Assembly (NCBI GenBank): GCA_021464245.1
Contig: JADCRB010000080.1
Coordinates: 877,860 to 941,859 of the forward strand
DNA: 64,000 bases
Source: Carallia brachiata
Lineage: Eukaryota > Streptophyta > Magnoliopsida > Malpighiales > Rhizophoraceae
Direction of reading: 5' to 3'
Positions 1 to 11,269 of the stretch are shown here, in pieces. A program made the position numbers and the translations under genes. Under the pieces are notes generated by a model. It did not search any database. It was given only the letters and a program-made list of their open reading frames with translations, and was not told the origin of the DNA. How positions within the stretch are numbered: position 1 is the first letter of the stretch; every line of letters begins with the position of its first letter.

Positions 1-3000
1 ATCATAATTATTGGCTATAAAATAGAAGTGCAATATGAGCTCGTATATAAAATGTGTCAAGTTGATAAAACTTTAATAATTAAGGCTACTATTATTCTAA
101 ATGTTAGCGGTCTAGTAACGCTACTTGACCAACACATAGTTAACATGGACCTTTCATGGCCGAGATTCCTTAGACGCAAAATCATGTACAATTGAAAATG
201 GAGCAAGACAGTTTTGTCTTGTGCGGTATTTCGATTGAAATTATGATTGGTATTTTGGAAATAAAACTTATAATTTTTTACATGTAAAAATAACAAATAT
301 TTCAAAAATATCAATTTTTATTTTAAAAATATCAGTCATAGTTTTAACCGAGACAAAACTCAAGACAAATTCACTCGAATTCCAACTTTTTTTTTTGAAA
401 ATAATGGTTTTCTTTTGTCCATTCTCTCGAAATTACCATTATCCAACTCGCATTATTATTAAAATTGGTCTGAACCCAGAAAAAGAAAGGGACAACGATA
501 CGCAAATCTGTGTTCAATTGAGCTTGAAATTTTAACCAAATTTGCATATTTGTTATACCAATCAACATACATTGCTATGCAGTTAAATTTATTTAGTCAT
601 ATTTATTTACTCTTAAAATTCAAAAAAAAAAATTGTTCAGTAAAGTTGGAACCTATTGGGACCCAAAAGAGAAGTCAAATTCTTCAAAATACAAGAAAAT
701 GAAAAGGCCAGGAGGTTTCATTTTCTAATTGACGTCACTTGAAAATTTCAATTTGAGTCAGTGTTAACACAAAATTAAATTATCTAATTAGCCAATGTAT
801 CGTGACTTCTACTCTTAACCCATTTCTCCAAATTAATAATCCACGACCGTCAGCTAATTACCATCACTACTTAAGTCTCTTTTGGGCCCTAACAATTTTT
901 GTTTTTGCTTTTGCGTGCATTTGTGCGAAACTTAAAGATATGCTCATTAAGGTTTACAGATCTACAACAACTGTTTAGGGGCCGAATTTCATAGTTGGGG
1001 CTAAAAAATGAAAGTAATTTTTAGAATCATATAACAAACAAAAGTATCGAACCTAGGAGCTATGTAGGATAGGTCACAAGGGGCAATTACCACCCGGACC
1101 ACCCTTGGATCCGTCCTCTATTGACTTGGAATCCTATTCTCTTTTATGTAGTGTGTGCTCCTTCACCCGCCCCGCTATGAATGAACAAAGTTTTTGAATC
1201 TTAATGTCAAGTGACAATGAGGGTTTTTTTTTTTTTTGGTGGGGGGGGGGGGAGAATATCTTAAATTTGATATAAAGGTATATATTTTCTTTTAACCTAA
1301 CAAGAGTACTAAACTTAAAATTATATTCCACCTTACCTAATAATACTAAAAGAAACAAGTAACGTGGGAATATATACCTTTGGGAAACAAGAAGGCAAAG
1401 GAGGGAGGTGTAAGCCAACAAGTTTCCTTACTTTACTGCTCAGTAGCTGTTTGTCATCGAAAGAGCCTTCATTGTTACGAGGCAGACAACTAAAAAAGTC
1501 TGAAAGGGTGCGGCTTCCTTGTTCTTTCCTCATACGTTTGTCGCGGTCCAAAGTGAGCCAGGATTTGAAGAATCGTAATGGAATCAATAATGGGAATCTG
1601 TTTCTATTTGATTATTGGAAAAATAAATACATCGACAAAAATTAAATGCAAAATGATGACGCGGACTCATTATTTGAATCTTAACCATTAATTAAATAGT
1701 AAGTCCAGCACAGTTAATGATTCAGATTTATATAGTGAATATGCATTATTATTTTGTATTTATGTAGTGAAACTCTTTATTATTAGCTGAAATTAAAAAA
1801 AAAATGGAATATCATTGAGAATCCTTAACGCAAGATGAATGCAGAATCACAAAAAGTACATCATACTATGTTAACTATTAGTTACGCATTTATAGTTGAT
1901 TGTTACCACGATAGTATAACCTCATCCGTGTTTGCCTCTCGTCAAATAACTAACATTCGTGTAATAATGACAAAAATTGTATGGCAAATGTATAGGGTTG
2001 ACATGTTTATTATACTTATTACGGGCCAATATTGACCGCAATCACTTCCTTAATTAATTTTTCATGCTTTTGTCAAAGAGAATATGACGTGTATAAACGT
2101 TGATGATACGATAGCTGGGCCTAATGAGGAAAGAAGTTGATGATTGGCAAGAAGACTTCGAAAGTTCACCAAGCATCATGACCCATTATGGTTTACAGAA
2201 TATGGTTTCCCAAATCAGGGGAAATAATAACTGTTCAAACTTACACATTTGATTTGAGAATTAGTCTTCTCATGTTGAGTTAATATGACCCCACATATTA
2301 AGTCCGTTCCTATCTTTCATTTTGAAATTGGGTGCAATCTCCTTCTGCTAATGGGAAATAAAATTTCAAACTTTCAAGAAAAAAAGGTTCTATGATGGAG
2401 AATTCATGATGATCAAGAATGGATTCGACATAAGTTGAAAATGGCTTCTAGCATCAAAGAAGCATTTATTTATACTTCCTTACACAATACTAGGTACATA
2501 TTAGGTGGGTTATCCGTAGAGCCCAAACTCCAATCCTATCCCAAAAATAAGATAACTAATCTCTGGCCCAATCTGTGAGCGTTTTGTCCATAGCCGAACA
2601 AGTGTTTTCCACCCACGCTATTTGGGTTAGGGAAAAGAAGGCCATCTAATCGAAAGCCTGGGAAATTTCTAATCATTGCAAGCCCCAACCCCGCTATCCC
2701 CACGGCCCACCAAAAAAAAAAAACCAAAAAAAATAAAACAAAGATAAAAAACAAAAAAAGAAAAACTGTTGTATAATTGATTAGAGGTGCTAAAACAATC
2801 CAGCCTAACTGGCCTCAAACCCAATTCAATTCAACCTGTATTGACCCAAAAAAAAAAAAATCCATAGTAATCTGAAATTCAAAAAATTGGAGCCCCAATT
2901 GACCTTAAATTAAGATCACCCGAAATTAGATTATTCTTAAACTCAAATAATATGAAATTGAAACTCGAATAACTTAAATTCAAAAAATAATAAACGTGAT

Positions 3001-3840
3001 GAACTTGATGCCCACCTAACTAATTTCCCGTCGTCGTTCGTCGTGAAATGTGAGTCTACCAACCTAACATAACGACAAATTGTGCACCAAAGGTCCCTCT
3101 CTTCGTGCACCACATACCCATATCCTTCCAAACGAGAAACAACGGTGGCCAATGATTCCGTATACATGATTTAGCATATCCATGAAGATGCCCATACGAA
3201 ATTGTACTGTCCTAATCTGGGATGCATTGAGGCCACCAGCCCACCACTCATCATATGTTTAGGTAATATTTTTCCTTTTCTATAAAAAAAATGTATTGTC
3301 AATATTAAGTTCATCGCGCTTATAAACTAAAGTAGAGGTAATTTGTTATCGCCTTCGTTCAATCTGTATTACAGTGAGAATTCATCCTCTAAATACTATT
3401 GGACTCGAGTAGGCATCTCTCACACCGGATTTCGGTGTTAACGAGTCTTAAACTAATCAATACACAAAATACAGATTTTTTAATAAGAACAAGACACATG
3501 ATTTCAATGTTAACGAGTTTTAAACTAATCAATACACAAAATACATATTTTTTATAAGAACAATGATGTCACTATGACTCAAGCCAATACAAAAAAAAAA
3601 AAAGCACTAAATCATCAACTAAGCTACACCTTACGAGGTATATGTTTAGGTGATCCAAATTCTGCAATGACCAATTGGCAAATTGTTCAATTTCCAACAC
3701 CGTAACTCTAACGTCTTGGCCTAATCAGCAAATTGGGTGCCATTCCACAGTGAACACTTAACCTAATACCAAAAAAAAAAAAAAAGGATCCAGATTCCTG
3801 CGTACCAAACAAAAGAAAAGGTAAGGGGGCTCAAAGACCA
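1..3840. other. AT-rich intergenic DNA, no gene recognised
   Basis: No coding region with family similarity was recognised; the short open frames here have no known motif. The stretch holds long A/T runs, a T-run followed by a 12-base G tract near 1226-1252, and a 72-bp tandem duplication at 3428-3566 listed separately. The last few hundred bases are the upstream region of the AT74-like gene. Confidence 0.6.
3428..3566. repeat. Two-copy tandem repeat, 72-bp unit
   Basis: A segment starting GATTTC(G/A)(G/A)TGTTAACGAG is repeated head to tail at 3428-3499 and 3500-3566, with a few substitutions. Both copies share the run TAAACTAATCAATACACAAA. It lies in intergenic DNA and looks like a local duplication. 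Confidence 0.8.
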
Positions 3841-3848
3841 TACCTGGT

Positions 3849-3858
3849 AAATATATAT
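3849..3858 (+). promoter_or_regulatory. Possible TATA box of the AT74-like gene
   Basis: AATATATATG lies about 115-120 bases before the chosen ATG at 3970. This spacing would give a 5' leader of roughly 80-90 bases. The call rests on position and composition only. Confidence 0.4.
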
Positions 3859-3969
3859 GTCCAGTCTAGAACAAGACATTGACAGTGAAGACAATTTGCG
3901 AAACATGACTCAACCTGGAAATGTTTTACCTTTATGTTCCTTTTTGTCATCAATTATGCTTCTCAGATA

Positions 3970-5616
3970 ATGGCTACACTTTCTCTAATACCCACTTCAG
4001 CAACATCGAAGCCAAGTTATTGGCGAAATTATCTGTTTGGTCCCAACTCCATTCAGTGCAAAAAGAAGGAAAGCATTGAAATTTCTACTTTTCCTGAGAA
4101 GAATCTTCTGAAACATGGGTCCAAAACCCCACCTCCAAGGCCTCGCAGGATAATACTCGTTCGACATGGAGAAAGCGAAGGGAACGTTGATGAGAGCATG
4201 TACACAAAGGTTGCTGATCCCAAGATTGGACTGACGGAGAGAGGAGAGGCTCAGGCCATAGAGTGTGGGAAGAGAATCAGGGGGATGATTGAGAAAGATG
4301 GAGCAATTGACTGGAAGGTTTACTTCTATGTGTCACCTTATAGGAGGACTCTGGAGACATTAAAGAACTTGGCTCGAGCTTTTGAGCGCTCCAGGATTGC
4401 TGGCATGCGAGAAGAGCCCCGTCTCCGCGAGCAGGATTTTGGTAAGTTTGCTCAATCTGCAACTTCCTTGCCAATGTGAATGGAGTACTTCCTATACTGT
4501 TAGAACTTAGACCTCTATCTTCGAGGTAGGTCTTGGGTTTTAATTTTTTTTAGGGAGTACGAGGATTATAAGAATATAGAGAGTTATCCTTATTGTTTAA
4601 CTTATGCGATAATTAAAATAATCATTCCAGCGGCATTTTTCACATCACCGTAGCATGCTAGAATGGTACTTCATTGGTAGCAGGCCAAAGCATTCAGGCC
4701 TGCAAGCGTATATGAATAATGAGAATCTTGTCAACACGCGGTGTGCTGATTGTTTCTTGACAGTTCAAATTGATTCCCTCTTCTTGCTTTTCTTGAAAGG
4801 GAATTTTCAGGATAGAGAGAAGATGCGAGTTGAGAAAGCCATTCGTATGCTTTACGGGCGTTTCTTCTACCGGTTTCCCAATGGAGAATCTGCAGCTGAT
4901 GTTTATGACCGAATCACAGGTACTTCTGTATAATTCTCAGCATTGTAATAGGCAAAGGGGTTTTGATGCTATGAATTGTTACGACAGGATTCAGAGAAAC
5001 TCTGAGGGCGGACATTGACATTGGACGGTTTCAGCCACCGGGTGATCGGAATCCAAACATGAACATAGTGATAGTTTCTCATGGTCTCACTTTGCGGGTG
5101 TTTCTGATGAGATGGTATAAATGGACTGTCCAGCAATACGAGGGACTCCACAATTTTGGCAATGGAGGGATGATTGTCATGGAGAAAGGTTACGGTGGAA
5201 GGTAATTTTACTCTGATCTTTCAAATTGTAGACAGAACTTACTGCAATTTAGACCACTTGAACACATCCTCCATCAAAGCTTCGATCTCGACTCTGTTTC
5301 ACAATCTGTCCAATCAATAGGTACAGCTTGTTAATGCACCACTCAGAAGAAGAGCTAAGAAAGTTTGGATTTACAGACCAAATGTTGATCGATCAGGATT
5401 GGTAAGAAGCTAAAATCATCAGGTTTGAAACATTTTGCTGATAATGCAACCCGGATTTTCCTGGCTAACATTGTTCTTATGTTGGCTTCTGATCAAAGGC
5501 AAAAATATGCAAGACCAGGTGAACTAAACTATGATTGCCCCATGATGAATTCGTTCTTCACCCATTTTGATGTGGAAGATACAAAATTTGATTCATCATC
5601 AAGCACATCTTCTTGA
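3970..5616 (+). CDS. Phosphoglycerate mutase-like (histidine phosphatase) protein, AT74 type
   Basis: Five exons join with consistent phase: 3970-4441, 4800-4919, 4988-5201, 5321-5401 and 5499-5616, giving 334 residues. The product belongs to the histidine phosphatase superfamily. The RHGE motif with phospho-accepting His66 sits at residues 65-68, and the second catalytic His229 lies in VSHG. The C-terminus ARPGELNYDCPMMNSF is typical of the plant AT74 group. Members resemble phosphoglycerate mutase but their substrate is not established, so glycolytic activity should not be assumed. The N-terminal 60 residues are Ser/Thr/Lys-rich and could be a plastid transit peptide (inference). An in-frame ATG at 3934 would add 12 hydrophobic residues; 3970 was preferred because MATLSLIPTS looks like a transit-peptide start. 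The fourth exon also reads to a stop if its intron is retained, but splicing at 5401/5499 restores the conserved C-terminus. Confidence 0.93.
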
Positions 5617-6483
5617 TGTGGAAGCAACAAGCAGAAAATTTCCTGGTCAGGCCACTAATACAAATATGCAACTCAACCACCCAACAGTTTTGCTAAAGCC
5701 TGACAACAAATGCAGAAAAATGACTTGATCATCAGCAAGGTTTGCAAAATGGCATGGAAATTATGTACAGTGAGTGTCATGTCTGAGGTCACAGTTTAAT
5801 TTTATTCCAATTTGCTGTGAATGACCATTCCCTCTAGAGGGGCAATATACAAAAGCAGGTTGTAAATCCTTGAATATTGATCATAATGGTCTAACTTAAA
5901 AATCATGCCCCTTGCACTTTCAGCAGATTAAAGGTAAAGCAAATAGAACTAATAGCAATTGCATACACTTCATACAGTAAAACCCCTCTACCAAAATGGA
6001 TGCATCCCCATGGATCTTTCCAATTGAAAACATCTGAAACTTGGTGGAGAATCCACCAAGTCAAAGTTGTCATCCCATGGGCCAAATCTCTCTGGTGTTC
6101 TCCTGTCTTAAAATGATGACTGCTGATCAAAAGTTCGAAACCTTACTTCCTACAATGGGCCAAAACATCCTTCCTGTCCCTTATCGATCTCATATTATGG
6201 AGGGTGAACCATGATTCCTTGGCGTTCCCCACATGATGATTTGCTACAAGAGCAGGCGCTAATAAGGTGATCTGAATTTTACCAAAAAAAAGAAAAAAGA
6301 AATTATGTTACAATATTCCGAGAGGAGTCATAGTCCAAAATAATATTTGTGAGATTGACTTGCAAGATGAGCCACAAAATAAAGATTTGCTTTCTTTCCA
6401 TTTTAACTAATTCATTCGGAGAGTTTTTGCAACTTCTTGTTATGGAAGAGGAGAAAATATATTATTCTATGTAAAAGACAAGA
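5617..6483. other. 3' UTR of the AT74-like gene and intergenic DNA
   Basis: The sequence after the TGA at 5616 is moderately AT-rich and probably includes the 3' UTR. Nothing coding was recognised. A pol III-type TTTT on the minus strand at 6473-6476 belongs to the adjacent tRNA. Confidence 0.5.
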
Positions 6484-6556
6484 TGGAGATGCGGGGTATC
6501 GATCCCCGTACCTCTCGCATGCTAAGCGAGCGCTCTACCATCTGAGCTACATCCCC
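6484..6556 (-). tRNA. tRNA-Ala (anticodon AGC)
   Basis: Read on the minus strand this is a 73-nt cloverleaf. The seven-pair acceptor stem has the G3:U70 wobble that identifies tRNA-Ala to alanyl-tRNA synthetase. The D arm is TAGCTCAGATGGTAGAGCG, the anticodon loop TTAGCAT gives AGC (plus-strand 6521-6523), and the T arm contains the B box with GATCGATACCCC. The discriminator base is A. There is no intron. A TTTT terminator follows 7 bases downstream on the minus strand (6473-6476). The internal A and B boxes are complete, so the gene looks functional. Confidence 0.97.
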
Positions 6557-7343
6557 AAGGACATAGCAGCGGTGCAGCAAATAAGAACTTAATAAATTTT
6601 AGTTTTAAATATAACCTTACACAAAATTCTTGCCCACAGAGCGTGCATTCACGTTATTTCGGCCAACTTTCCACAAAAGCAATTAATTGACTAATAAACG
6701 AGAACAAAAATTTGCAAAATCAGATGGCTTTCAAGTCAAATGGGGGCAAAAGGCACTACTTTGAGAACAAAATTTACGAATGGAGAAGTGCCCGTTGTAA
6801 TTTATCAATTTTCTAGTCATATTTCCGAATTGCTTTAGATACAGTATACCGAAAAAAAGTCCAGGGCTTTCGAGCATTGAACAAGTACTAATCTCCAGTT
6901 TAGAAAGACAATTATCCTGTTGTCTTAAAGAAAAAGACGCAATAATTAACTCAAATGATGATCATAGTTTACATTTATAATATTGTGTCAGATGATCAAG
7001 ATGTGCCAACAAAATGAACAAATCAGATGAAACGGTAACATAGAAATAAGAGAATTGAAGGTAGTGAACTGAATTAACATGTGATCTTCATGAGCTATTG
7101 CCCACGAAATGAGGAAGTGGCAACTAACATTCTTTCTTTCCAACTCAACCTGGCTTTTTTCTGTATACCGTATCCATCATTGCACCTCCATCCATCATGA
7201 TGGATTCCCGTTGGTTTAAAAAGGAAGATAACTGAAAACATCACAATCCAATGTGGACTCCAGTCCAATCTGAGCACATGATGGTGAAGGGAGTCAAACC
7301 CATCAGAGTAACCAACTTCCCGAATCGTGTAATCTATGGTATT
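6557..7343. other. Intergenic DNA and likely 3' UTR of the BTB gene
   Basis: No gene recognised. The part nearest 7343 lies downstream of the BTB stop codon and probably holds its 3' UTR. Confidence 0.5.
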
Positions 7344-10300
7344 TCATGAGTTGTCAATAGTTGCAGTAATGATCCTTAACGGCCGTGCCCGTTCCTGCTC
7401 GCCACTGCGTCTCCAAAAAGCTCTCCTCCACCATACTTCAAAGCCCTTTTGAATGTTTGGACAATCTTCACCAGAGTTTAGAAAACGATTAAACCATGCA
7501 AGCAAAATCTCCTGCTGCCATGCCAGGGGTAAGGTTAAAATTGTGTTACTAAGACCATCCTCAATTAAATGACGATCAAGACCTTTTGACGCCCTCCTCA
7601 TCCACCCAAAATCATCGTAAAACGGAACCAACCAAGTTTGCAAAAGCAAGCACCTCACTTCTTTTGAGGCCAATAGCTGCCCCTTTCCTATCCCAACAAA
7701 CAGCCTGGCCGTAACCCTGCTAATCTCATACCTATGAACAGCAGGAACTTTGGAATGTACGTTGGACAATTCAGAGAGGGATGCCCACATTTTCAAGAAC
7801 TCTTCAGCAATCTGCCTATCAATAAGAATGTCCAGCAGCCAATGCAAATTATCTGCTTGCCGTGCAATCTCCCCAATATCCTTTAAGTCACCTGCTGCTG
7901 CCTTAAGAAAATGGTTGCTAAGCAATTCCACACACCCTTCACAAGCTGAGTACAAGGACCCTTTACTGAGATCATTTTGAGAAGAATTCTCACGAAGCAT
8001 CTTTGATACCAGACCCTTCATCTCTCGCCTGGCTTTCTCGTTTTGGCCTTCAAGAACTACATGTAAAAGCTTGACAAGCACCTCTTCATTTTCAGTGCCC
8101 TCTTCAGTCCCGTTGTTAACCTCAACCGAAACTCTCTTCAGAACTTCCCCTGCTCCAACCCCTTCAAGGTGAAGCTCGGATAATAGGGAAGCAATCTTCT
8201 CTTCTTCATCCTCAGCCCATGGTGCAGCTTCTAAGTATTCCAAACAAGATAAAACGCCAGCATCAAACCCAATGGCGGCAGACACCTGAAAACATCAGAA
8301 AAGAGTCGAGCCAAATCAATTCAATGTTTGAAAATTCTCAAACACCATTTGCTAAGAAAATTGTCCACTGCAAAAAGTCAGTATAGTAAACATGCAAAGT
8401 CCTGAAATCGGGTGATTCATGAGTCGTGACTGCATTTTCCATCGAGAGGTGTTCTTCCGCCCAAATATGAAACTTTGCATATTAACTATGTTGACTTCTA
8501 AAATTAAGTGATTAATGTCTGCATTTTCCATCAAGCAAAATTATTCTTGGGGCAATCAACTCAGTCAGACACTAGAAGGCAGCCAACTTCTCACATTATC
8601 TCTTGACAGATATTCTGTCTCTGGCTTCCAATCCGAGAATGAGTGGCTCTTAGGCAGAATAGATATGCTAATCAAGCTAGTAGCAGGAAATCAGCTGGCA
8701 CTGTCACCACTTTTTACATGAGTCATCACGTTCATCATCAGATCTTTTCTCAAATGCATTTTTCATCTTGTCTTTGCTAACGTGCCTAAAAACCTTTCTT
8801 CCTTTTTTCCAATTTGATGCAGTTGTCTTCTCAAGGACCGAATCATGAAGAAATTGACTTTGAGCTCTTGGGAAACTTGTCCAGGAATCCGTACATTATT
8901 CATACCAATGTGCTCAGCCAAGGAAAAGGGAACATGGAACAGCAGTTCTATCTGTGTTTGATCCCACCAAGGCCTTCCATACCTACTCAATTGTTTGGAA
9001 TCAGCAGAGGATCATGTGAGCCTTATCCTCTTCTTTTCAATTTTTTCATAGATGTATATAATTTACATTTTAATACAAGAAAGATTAGTTTATGACGACT
9101 AATTGTGATTGTTATTAAGCTTTTAGGTTCCTAGTGGACAGCATTCCTATAAGAATGTTCAACAACTTGGGATCAATTGGCATGCCATTCCCCAACAAGC
9201 AACCAATGAGAGTTTATTCCAGTCTAAGGAATGCAGGTGACTGGACAACCAGGGGAGGGCTTACAAAGACTGACTGGACACAGGCTCCTTTCATGGCCTC
9301 ATGCAGAATCTTCAAAGCCGACGTTTGCATTTAGTCATCAGGGTCATCATCCAGTTTGCATTTAGTCATCAGGGTCATCATCCTGTAACTCCGTCTCCAA
9401 AATCCTTCCAGGATAGCGCATGACAAGTCCAAGCACTTGATGCCTGTGGTAGGTACAGACTTCAATGGGTGCAACAAAAGTACATGATCTACAACTACCC
9501 CACTGACCACAAGGCGTTCCCCGAAGCTATCAAGATTCCTCTAAATCAAGACGCTAAATCCAAAGCACATATTAGCATTCGTTGGTTCTTTCAAAATTTT
9601 GAGATTGTCTACATTGAACATATTTTGTAATCATCTTTCTGCACGTATTAATAAAACTAAACATTTCTTTGGGTGCTTCTACCAAAACCTTCAACACTAC
9701 CATCCTACTGATTCTACATATCCGAAAGACAACATTCTGCATCAAATAATCACATTTTATCGCAGAAACAGCCCTGAAGTTCATTCAAATAAAAACCCCT
9801 TTCGATTCACCTATTTCCTCAACCTACCAAATACATTACTCAAGCTTTGAACTGTAGCCCTTCCATGCTTCCTTTCTTTGTCCCACATTTTGCCAGCCAC
9901 CAAACAGAACATTCAAACAATAAAAGTCACAAAAGGCAAAAATGAAACAGGAATCAGAATCACCTAGCAATCAAATCAGGAAAAAAAAAAAAAAAAAAGG
10001 GAAAATCAAAAACCCAAAATCCTTTATTACCTTTAAAATACCAAGAACCCTGCTTACATCTTCTTTCATGAGCTTCCTCCTCAGATCCTTACAATACATC
10101 AATCTCAAACTCTCAATATAAACCTCGACGTCATCGCAGTCGGCAATCTCAACAACGTACGGCGCCGACCCGTACGACCTTGGCTGCTTGGCCCACCTTT
10201 CCGACAATTTCACGGCGAAGAATCTACTGTGGGCCATCAGAATCTGCCTGTGCACATTCATCGAAACGCTAATCCCATCTTTGGAACTCAAAGTTAATTT

Positions 10301-11176
10301 CAAATCGCTCGTAGACGGATCGTTGAACTGGTTTCCGGGGCTCCGGTTCCCCAATATATCGTTAATTCGGTGCAAGATCAAAGATTGCTTGTCTTGAACC
10401 GATATTTGGGCGGCGGCCGCGGCGGTGGCGGCGCTTTGAGGGGCTTTGACGGCGGCGATATTCGCTTGGTTAATTGGGATCTGGGTTCTGGGTTGGAGTT
10501 CTGGCTCGCTCGCCATCATTTCGAAGAGGGTCGGGCTGGATCGGGTTTTCTCCGGCGGCGGCGACATGGGGTTTAGAAGGCCGGCGGTGAGGGCGGAGTT
10601 GAACTTGCTGAAACTAGAAGGGAAAGAAGCCGGGTCGTCAGGAGAGTGGTGGCCGTTAGACAAGGTCGTTGTTGCGCCGCCGGCGGCTGATGCGGAGACG
10701 GGTATAAAGTCCATGACTGGGGAGAGACGGCCCGAAGAGAATCGGATCCTGTACGGCGACGGCGAATCAAAAAATAGCTCGGGCTCCCGGGTCGGGTACG
10801 TGGGTGCGAGGACGCGCTCCGGAGGTGGTGACGGCGGGGGCGGAGGAGGTGAGGCGTGGTGGTGGGGTCTAGCAGTAGTAGTAGTAGTAGTAGTAGCAGC
10901 AGCAAGACAGCACCAGGAGTTATCAGGCGAGACAACTGAAGGCGGGTCAAGTTTCCGGGTTTGGGTACGGGTCGAGCAACCACTATTGGACTCAATGTTG
11001 CTATTGATGGTGGTGGTGGGTGGTGGTGGCGGCTGTGGTAGCAGAGGATGAATGGTGGTTTCTCGGCACTTGCGGCGTTTGGGCTTGGTGGGCTGCGCTT
11101 GGACTTTAAGATGAGCCTTAGCAGTTGTTGTAGTAGTGGTTGCTGTTGTTGTTGTTGTTGTTTTTGTTGTTGCCAT
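7344..11176 (-). CDS. BTB/POZ domain-containing protein, At1g63850-like
   Basis: Two exons on the minus strand, 11176-10031 and 8285-7344, join in phase 0 through a 1.7-kb GT-AG intron to give 695 residues. The N-terminal 250 residues are low-complexity: poly-Thr from an ACA repeat right after the ATG, Pro-rich, Ser-rich and Ala-rich segments. The BTB fold runs from about residue 290 to 400; recognisable parts are [30 protein letters not shown] core and [16 protein letters not shown]. The intron cuts right after VLGILK, and exon 2 resumes with [23 protein letters not shown], a block conserved in this plant group. The C-terminal 250 residues are conserved and helical. BTB proteins often act as CUL3 ubiquitin-ligase adaptors, but this subgroup's partner is not known. 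The 5' leader carries a GA microsatellite. The intron holds an antisense XTH pseudogene. The N-terminus is longer and more repetitive than I expect for the family. Confidence 0.93.
8525..9590 (+). pseudogene. Decayed xyloglucan endotransglucosylase/hydrolase (XTH) gene inside the BTB intron
   Basis: Three exon remnants on the plus strand follow XTH order. The first (about 8530-8722) encodes [20 protein letters not shown] and [13 protein letters not shown], then loses frame before the expected [10 protein letters not shown]. The second (about 8821-9016) encodes [17 protein letters not shown], matching the GH16 catalytic motif E-I-D-F-E, but one base is missing in the codon for the Trp of QFYLW, so the following [20 protein letters not shown] lies in another frame. 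The third (from about 9129) encodes [16 protein letters not shown] through [22 protein letters not shown], then a stop, then a 31-bp tandem duplication, then XET_C-like [20 protein letters not shown]. No N-terminal signal peptide exon was found. Living XTHs cut and rejoin xyloglucan in cell walls; this copy cannot. Introns are kept, so it came from genomic DNA and not from a cDNA. Confidence 0.92.
9323..9384. repeat. 31-bp tandem duplication in the XTH pseudogene
   Basis: The unit beginning GTTTGCATTTAGTCATCAGG occurs at 9323-9353 and 9354-9384, nearly identical. It directly follows the codons for KADVC of the XTH remnant and includes the in-frame TAG, so it arose after or during decay. Confidence 0.85.
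10862..10905. repeat. Trinucleotide repeat in the BTB coding exon
   Basis: A GTA/GCA trinucleotide run on the plus strand corresponds to TAC/TGC-type triplets on the coding strand, read in the BTB frame as AAATTTTTTTA (poly-Thr flanked by Ala). It is a likely length-variable site within the protein. A second ACA/ACT-type tract occurs at the start codon (about 11125-11176). Confidence 0.7.
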
Positions 11177-11222
11177 GGAATAAATTGTTTCTTGTCATTT
11201 AGTTCATTGGCATTGCCAAAAT

Positions 11223-11268
11223 TAGAGAGAGAAAGATAGATAGAGAGAGAGAGAGAGAGAGCGAGAGG
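11223..11268. repeat. GA microsatellite in the 5' leader of the BTB gene
   Basis: An interrupted (GA)n run, 50-90 bases upstream of the BTB ATG at 11176. On the transcript strand it is a CT-rich leader, a common feature of plant 5' UTRs. Confidence 0.8.
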
Positions 11269-11269
11269 G

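Noticed and set aside
1226..1252. T-run and G12 tract as a retroposon tail or G-quadruplex
   Set aside because: A single G run without spaced tracts and no element attached; more likely a homopolymer expansion.
10446..11051. Open frame of 201 codons on the plus strand
   Set aside because: It is the antisense shadow of the GC-rich, repetitive BTB exon 1; its Gly/Val-rich translation has no domain.
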